A DNA stretch of 64,000 nt, from positions 10,961,752-11,025,751 of the forward strand of contig CM046838.1 of the NCBI GenBank assembly GCA_025618425.1, given 5' to 3'. The notes under the pieces were generated by a model. That model worked only from the letters and a program-made list of their open reading frames with translations. It was not told the origin of the DNA and did no database searches. The DNA comes from Heliocidaris tuberculata. Its lineage: Eukaryota; Echinodermata; Echinoidea; Camarodonta; Echinometridae. Shown in pieces: positions 60,246 to 64,000 of the stretch; positions within the stretch are counted from its first letter, which is position 1; each line of letters begins with the position of its first letter. A program made the translations under genes and the position numbers.

Positions 60246-60298
60246 GTGCAGCAATGTGAACTTTGCAAGAAGAACTCACTGCAACAGATGTGGAGCAG
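60246..60298 (+). CDS. ZRANB2: ZRANB2 exon 2 (rest of first zinc finger)
   Basis: 53 bases, acceptor TTTTCTTTAG, donor GTGAGA. G completes Lys, then CSNVNFARRTHCNRCGA plus one base. With exon 1 it builds the first RanBP2-type zinc finger: DWVC...C...N-VNFARR...C-xx-C. NVNFARRT-CNRCG is the family signature; the Asn and the two Arg are RNA contacts in the known family. Confidence 0.95.
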
Positions 60299-60567
60299 GT
60301 GAGATGAGAGTAAAATTTAAGAAAGATAAGGCCACATGAAATTGACGCCTAGTTTCTCGTCCAGATTTCTTGAAAATGAGGAGTAAGGGCTTCCATGCTA
60401 TAGAAATGCTGTTAGTTTTAAATTTATGTACTTTATTTCTCCTTGCTCTGCAGAGGCTCAAATCAAGTTGAAATAACACTTTACATATGATCTTTATCTC
60501 TTATTTATACCTACAAAATAGATGTTCTTAGTGGGCTCATATCTTTCTTTATTTCATCTCCAAACAG

Positions 60568-60654
60568 CAATATCAAACAAAAAGAAAAAGGAGGCAGGCA
60601 GAAAAAAAAGAAGTGGGACAGGAAACAACGAACCAATTTCATTTGGCCTAAAAG
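60568..60654 (+). CDS. Possible additional in-frame exon of ZRANB2
   Basis: 87 bases, a multiple of three. Acceptor CATCTCCAAACAG looks good; the candidate donor GTCTCT is weak. If spliced between exons 2 and 3 it enters and leaves in phase 1 without a stop and adds a Lys/Arg-rich segment, AISNKKKKEAGRKKRSGTGN plus nine residues, between the two zinc fingers. Exon 2 to exon 3 joining without it already matches the family, so this would be a cassette exon or a chance frame. Confidence 0.3.
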
Positions 60655-60966
60655 GTCTCTCTCCAGTCTACTAACTTTTAAGAGTCAATACATGTACATG
60701 TTTCTTGTACATAGGTAGTTTGTTCTCAGAGTGATAGATCTTTTGAAGGACATTTTTATCAGAAGCAAATGGACAAATATTTCCTTTGAGCTTTCCACAG
60801 AACAAAATCATGTAATATATGCTTCATTATGAAAATTTGTTTTATTATATGAAAAAAATTCACAATATATATGCATTCATCTTCCCTTTCTGAACAATTT
60901 TATTAAGAAAGTGAAAGACTTCCAACCCCTTTATGTGTTACGATTTTGCTTTCTGTCTTCTTACCT

Positions 60967-61125
60967 GGGCCCTGTTGCATAAAACTCATCATTGATGGTA
61001 ACTTTGCCATCAATGGTAACTTCCATTTAAACCTTGAATTTGATTGGCTGTTGGGCAATGTTACTATGGTAGTTACCATTGATGGCAGCGTTACCATGAA
61101 TGGTACGTTTTATGCAATGGGGCCC
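60967..61125. mobile_element. GGGCCC-type MITE in ZRANB2 intron 2
   Basis: Ends GGGCCCTGTTGCATAAAA and the inverted TTTTATGCAATGGGGCCC, with inner arms of GATGGTAAC repeats and a GATTGGCTG centre. Same organisation as 10037-10184. It ends about 50 bp before exon 3, close to the branch-point region. Confidence 0.85.
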
Positions 61126-61173
61126 TGTTGTATGAATTGTAAACATACATCATTTATATTGTTTTGTTTTCAG

Positions 61174-61276
61174 AGAAGAGTCGGATGAAGATTAAAGATG
61201 GAGGCTTGATCATTGGGAAACAGATGGCAGAGAAAAGTCATGGTCTCTTCAGTGCAGATGATTGGCAGTGCAAAAT
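61174..61276 (+). CDS. ZRANB2: ZRANB2 exon 3 (inter-finger linker and start of second finger)
   Basis: 103 bases, acceptor TTTTGTTTTCAG, donor GTAAGA. Reads EKSRMKIKDGGLIIGKQMAE, then KSHGLFSADDWQCK plus two bases. The GK.MAEKSxGLFSADDWQC segment is strongly conserved in the family; DW and C open the second RanBP2 finger. A decayed duplicate of this exon lies at 33784-33905. Confidence 0.95.
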
Positions 61277-61358
61277 GTAAGAAACTTACGGACATTAAGT
61301 ATGTCGGCCATGGCAAAATATTCTTTGATAATAATAATAATTGTTTCTTATTAATATT

Positions 61359-61902
61359 AAAGGGATAGTTCACCCTGATTACAAGTTGGTTTTAAAAGAA
61401 GCAGAAAAATTAAAGAAACAGATAAGTGAATGATTGAGCAAAATCCGATAAGAAATAAGAAAGTTATGAATTTTTGAAATGGTAATCAATCAGACACAAA
61501 TTGGCTACTCCGTGACGTATTTTGCGAGCTCCTCTCCCATGGCCCTGTACCCCAAAAATCATTAATTTCCATTTTCTCTAAATGAAATATTCAATCATAT
61601 ATTCACCTTAGATATAATCATTGCTCATACGTTTTTACACAAAACCTGTATGAAACAAATACATTTCTTCATTAAAAACTAAGAAAATGAGAATTTATGT
61701 AATTTTCTGTATTGAGCAAATGGGAGAGGAGCTCACAAGATACGTCACGGAGTTGCCTATTTGTGTCTGATTGATTACAACTTCAACAATTCATAACTTT
61801 CTTATTTCTTATCGGATTTTGCTCAAACTTTCACTGATCTGTTTCTTTAAATTTTCTGCTTCCTTTTAAAGCCAACTTGTAATCAGGGTGGACTATCCCT
61901 TT
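61359..61902. mobile_element. Foldback MITE in ZRANB2 intron 3
   Basis: Ends AAAGGGATAGTTCACCCTGA and the reverse complement TCAGGGTGGACTATCCCTTT. The arms extend about 200 bp inwards (TCCGTGACGTATTTTGCGAG against CTCACAAGATACGTCACGGA), so transcribed intron 3 would form a long stem. Non-coding. Confidence 0.9.
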
Positions 61903-62511
61903 TAGCGCTTTTACAGAAAATTGATCAGACCGCTATTATAGCGGAAAAATATACATAATACTAACATAGCAAATATAGTAATGGAAATAGTACTAATGGA
62001 TATACACAGAATACTATACATGTATAGGCCTTGTCATCTGCTGAGAGTCGGAAGGTATTATTACTCCCTCTCTGGTTCACAACATACGATATGAACTGGA
62101 TTGTGCCTGTCCAATAAAACCCTCAAATGTATGTCAGAACATGAATGTAGTTTATATTGCTGGATAACTTGTTCTGGGTTCCTGTCTATGTTTAGCTCTT
62201 CTAAGGCTTTGAGAGTCTAAGACTCCTTTTTATTCTCTCCCAGACATCATGCTCCGGACACCTACATGTAGTGTCATGCACTATTACCTTGCTTTGTCCT
62301 TTGAAATGTATAGCTATGGATATACAGGTATGACCGTGGTTGTGTGAGTTTATACCAAATAACCTGCACATTTTCATGCATTAGTTTTGACTAGATTAGC
62401 TCACACATGTATTCAAATCATAAGCATACATAAATTGGTGTTCATATGTTAATTGTCCATTTTGTAGTGCAACTGTTCAGCTATGAGATTAACGGTATTT
62501 AGACCTGGCAT
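61903..62511. other. ZRANB2 intron 3, unremarkable part
   Basis: No exon or repeat recognised. Confidence 0.5.
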
Positions 62512-62825
62512 TCAAGAGGGCGCTTTCAAAATGCATGCACTGGCGGACAGTGAAGTTGCCCAGTTGATACCAACATTATTCGACGCTTACACGGATGCCA
62601 TGTCCCGAATACTCGAATAATGCCGATTCTCAAAGTATGTGTGCCCAAATGATATTTACGGTACCGGTATGGTTGTGGTACATATACACAGCAAGCGCAC
62701 ACACTACTGCACCGTGGGTGGATCTACCACTTTGATTGACAGCTGCATGCGACTTACATGTACGTCATCAGTCTTCATAATGAAGATGGTGGCGAGTATC
62801 ACACTATCCAGCAGCGCCCTCTTGA
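62512..62825. mobile_element. Possible MITE with 13 bp perfect inverted ends
   Basis: TCAAGAGGGCGCT at 62512 and AGCGCCCTCTTGA at 62813 are perfect inverted repeats enclosing 314 bp in ZRANB2 intron 3. No target duplication is clear, and no second copy was found in the window. Confidence 0.5.
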
Positions 62826-63370
62826 GTGTTTCCTTTCACTGGTTGACTAGTAGAAGGAAAAGTTACTGGGCAGTAGATTTTAGACCATTGCAAAAATTGG
62901 GGTTGTGCTCAAAAAGTATTTCCTTGCTCTTCTCCCCATAAAAAATTCCATTGAAAAAAATTTATGATATAAAAGATGGTGACAACAAAAAATAAAGGAG
63001 TGACTATAGAAATGTAAACAATATCTTTGTTTAGTAATAGTGTCCTTGAAATATGATTAATTCAGAAGTGTTAAGCTAGGGTGGAATGATTTTGAAAGTG
63101 ATTGGGCCAGCCGTGGTGCTTATCATGAGATTACCGGTATATATAAGAACTTGTCTGTAGTAGGGGAGGCCAAATCCCCAAGTGAAAAAAAGTGGGTAAG
63201 CTATTGGGCCCCTTTAACCCCCCCCCCCCCCCCCCCCTTCATCACCAGATAAATGATCTGTTTTGTCCCTCCTCTTCACCAGCCTTACTCTGCCCGCTAC
63301 CCCACCTCTCCAATCACTTTAACTTGTTGCCCATCTGGAAGTTATTTTATCATTTTCCATTCATGCACAG

Positions 63371-63453
63371 GTGTGGTAATGTAAATTGGGCCAGGAGGAA
63401 TGAATGCAACGTTTGCCACTCACCCAAATTTGGAAAGATTGAAGAGAGAACAG
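63371..63453 (+). CDS. ZRANB2: ZRANB2 exon 4 (second zinc finger)
   Basis: 83 bases, acceptor TTCATGCACAG, donor GTAAGT. G completes Met, then CGNVNWARRNECNVCHSPKF and GKIEERT plus one base. This completes the second RanBP2-type finger and the conserved KxEERTG stretch that follows it in the family. The remaining exons (acidic region and Arg/Ser-rich tail) lie beyond the right edge. A C run of about 20 precedes the exon at 63218-63238. Confidence 0.95.
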
Positions 63454-64000
63454 GTAAGTGATTGGAGTTGTACAGTAACCTTGTCAAGCTTAATCCCATA
63501 GTACACTTTACAATCTGTCTGTGATCAAATTTGGGCCGAAATTGTAATGTCATTAGATATGAAAATTAAAACATACATGTAAAACCTTCCTGATTTGGGT
63601 TCTTAATAGTCTCATGAATAGTAAAAATGTAGCCCTGACAATCCAGGAAAGGCCAAGTCAGCTTCATGTCTAGAATAGTTTGTGACTGCTCTGACAGCAC
63701 TGATAGGCAGCTCATGTGGTTTATGTTCAAGAGAAGGTTGAGTTCTGGCAAAGGTAAGAAATAATTTGTTGGCTTTCTCATTCTCTTAATTGCAATTTGG
63801 AAGATTATCGTAGTAGAAGTGTCCCCTGAAAAGGACTACTCTTCAAATGCCCTCACATTCAAAATATTACAAGAAACAGCTAAAATGTTCGGGCCAAACA
63901 TATGTGTGCAGTCCCATATACACATTTTCGTGTGCAGTGCATGTCACTCTCAGCAGGACTGAGTCAATTTCTTCTCATTTTGGTGATTCCAAAACCTTAC
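63454..64000. other. ZRANB2 intron 4, start
   Basis: Intronic, with no further exon before the window ends. 63727-63812 is the segment duplicated at 33628-33720. Confidence 0.6.

Noticed and set aside
1..64000. CRISPR array, tRNA or rRNA genes
   Set aside because: The tandem repeats seen lack the regular spacer structure of CRISPR and the genome is eukaryotic; I saw no cloverleaf or rRNA-like sequence by eye, although a covariance search could find a diverged tRNA-derived SINE.

Overview
The window is eukaryotic, AT-rich, intron-containing DNA. Most of it is transposon-derived repeat. The repeat families, the frequent ACATGTACATGTA-type words and the GTCCGTCC-type repeats point to a marine invertebrate deuterostome. 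An echinoderm such as a sea urchin is my best guess, but that is inference and I cannot name the species. No prokaryotic features, tRNA, rRNA or CRISPR array were seen.

Three protein-coding loci can be supported. (1) A C2H2 zinc-finger gene on the + strand has three phase-compatible exons at 12610-12729, 18375-18467 and 25111-27965. The last exon carries about 13 zinc fingers and the stop codon; the 5' end was not found. (2) A pogo/Tigger-like transposase-derived gene on the - strand has three coding exons (45855-45462, 45078-44937, 44392-43225) and encodes about 567 residues. It has an N-terminal HTH, a CENP-B-type DNA-binding segment and a DDE domain whose second catalytic Asp is replaced by Lys. 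(3) The 5' part of ZRANB2 lies on the + strand, with exons at 55212-55267, 60246-60298, 61174-61276 and 63371-63453. It encodes both RanBP2-type zinc fingers, and the gene continues past the right edge. A possible in-frame extra exon sits at 60568-60654. A decayed copy of ZRANB2 exon 3 with its splice acceptor lies 27 kb upstream at 33.8 kb.

Layout: 0.2-1.5 kb, a satellite of about 190 bp units; 2-11 kb, a nest of MITEs, foldbacks and hairpins; 11.7-31 kb, the zinc-finger gene with introns packed with nested DNA elements and three copies of a roughly 1.1 kb repeat; 32-38 kb, a G/C-run-terminated element, the ZRANB2 exon fragment and a Penelope-like retroelement between two 468 bp inverted arms; 41-47.7 kb, MITEs flanking the pogo-like gene; 48-53 kb, simple and minisatellite repeats; 53.5-64 kb, the ZRANB2 promoter region and introns with further MITEs.

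Several insertions can be resolved by comparing filled sites with intact related sites in the same window, which gives target duplications and a relative order of events. Nothing here amounts to a clearly new biological system. The most useful leads are the Lys-substituted pogo-like gene, the possible ZRANB2 extra exon and displaced exon fragment, and the family of elements bounded by long G/C runs with 9 bp target duplications.
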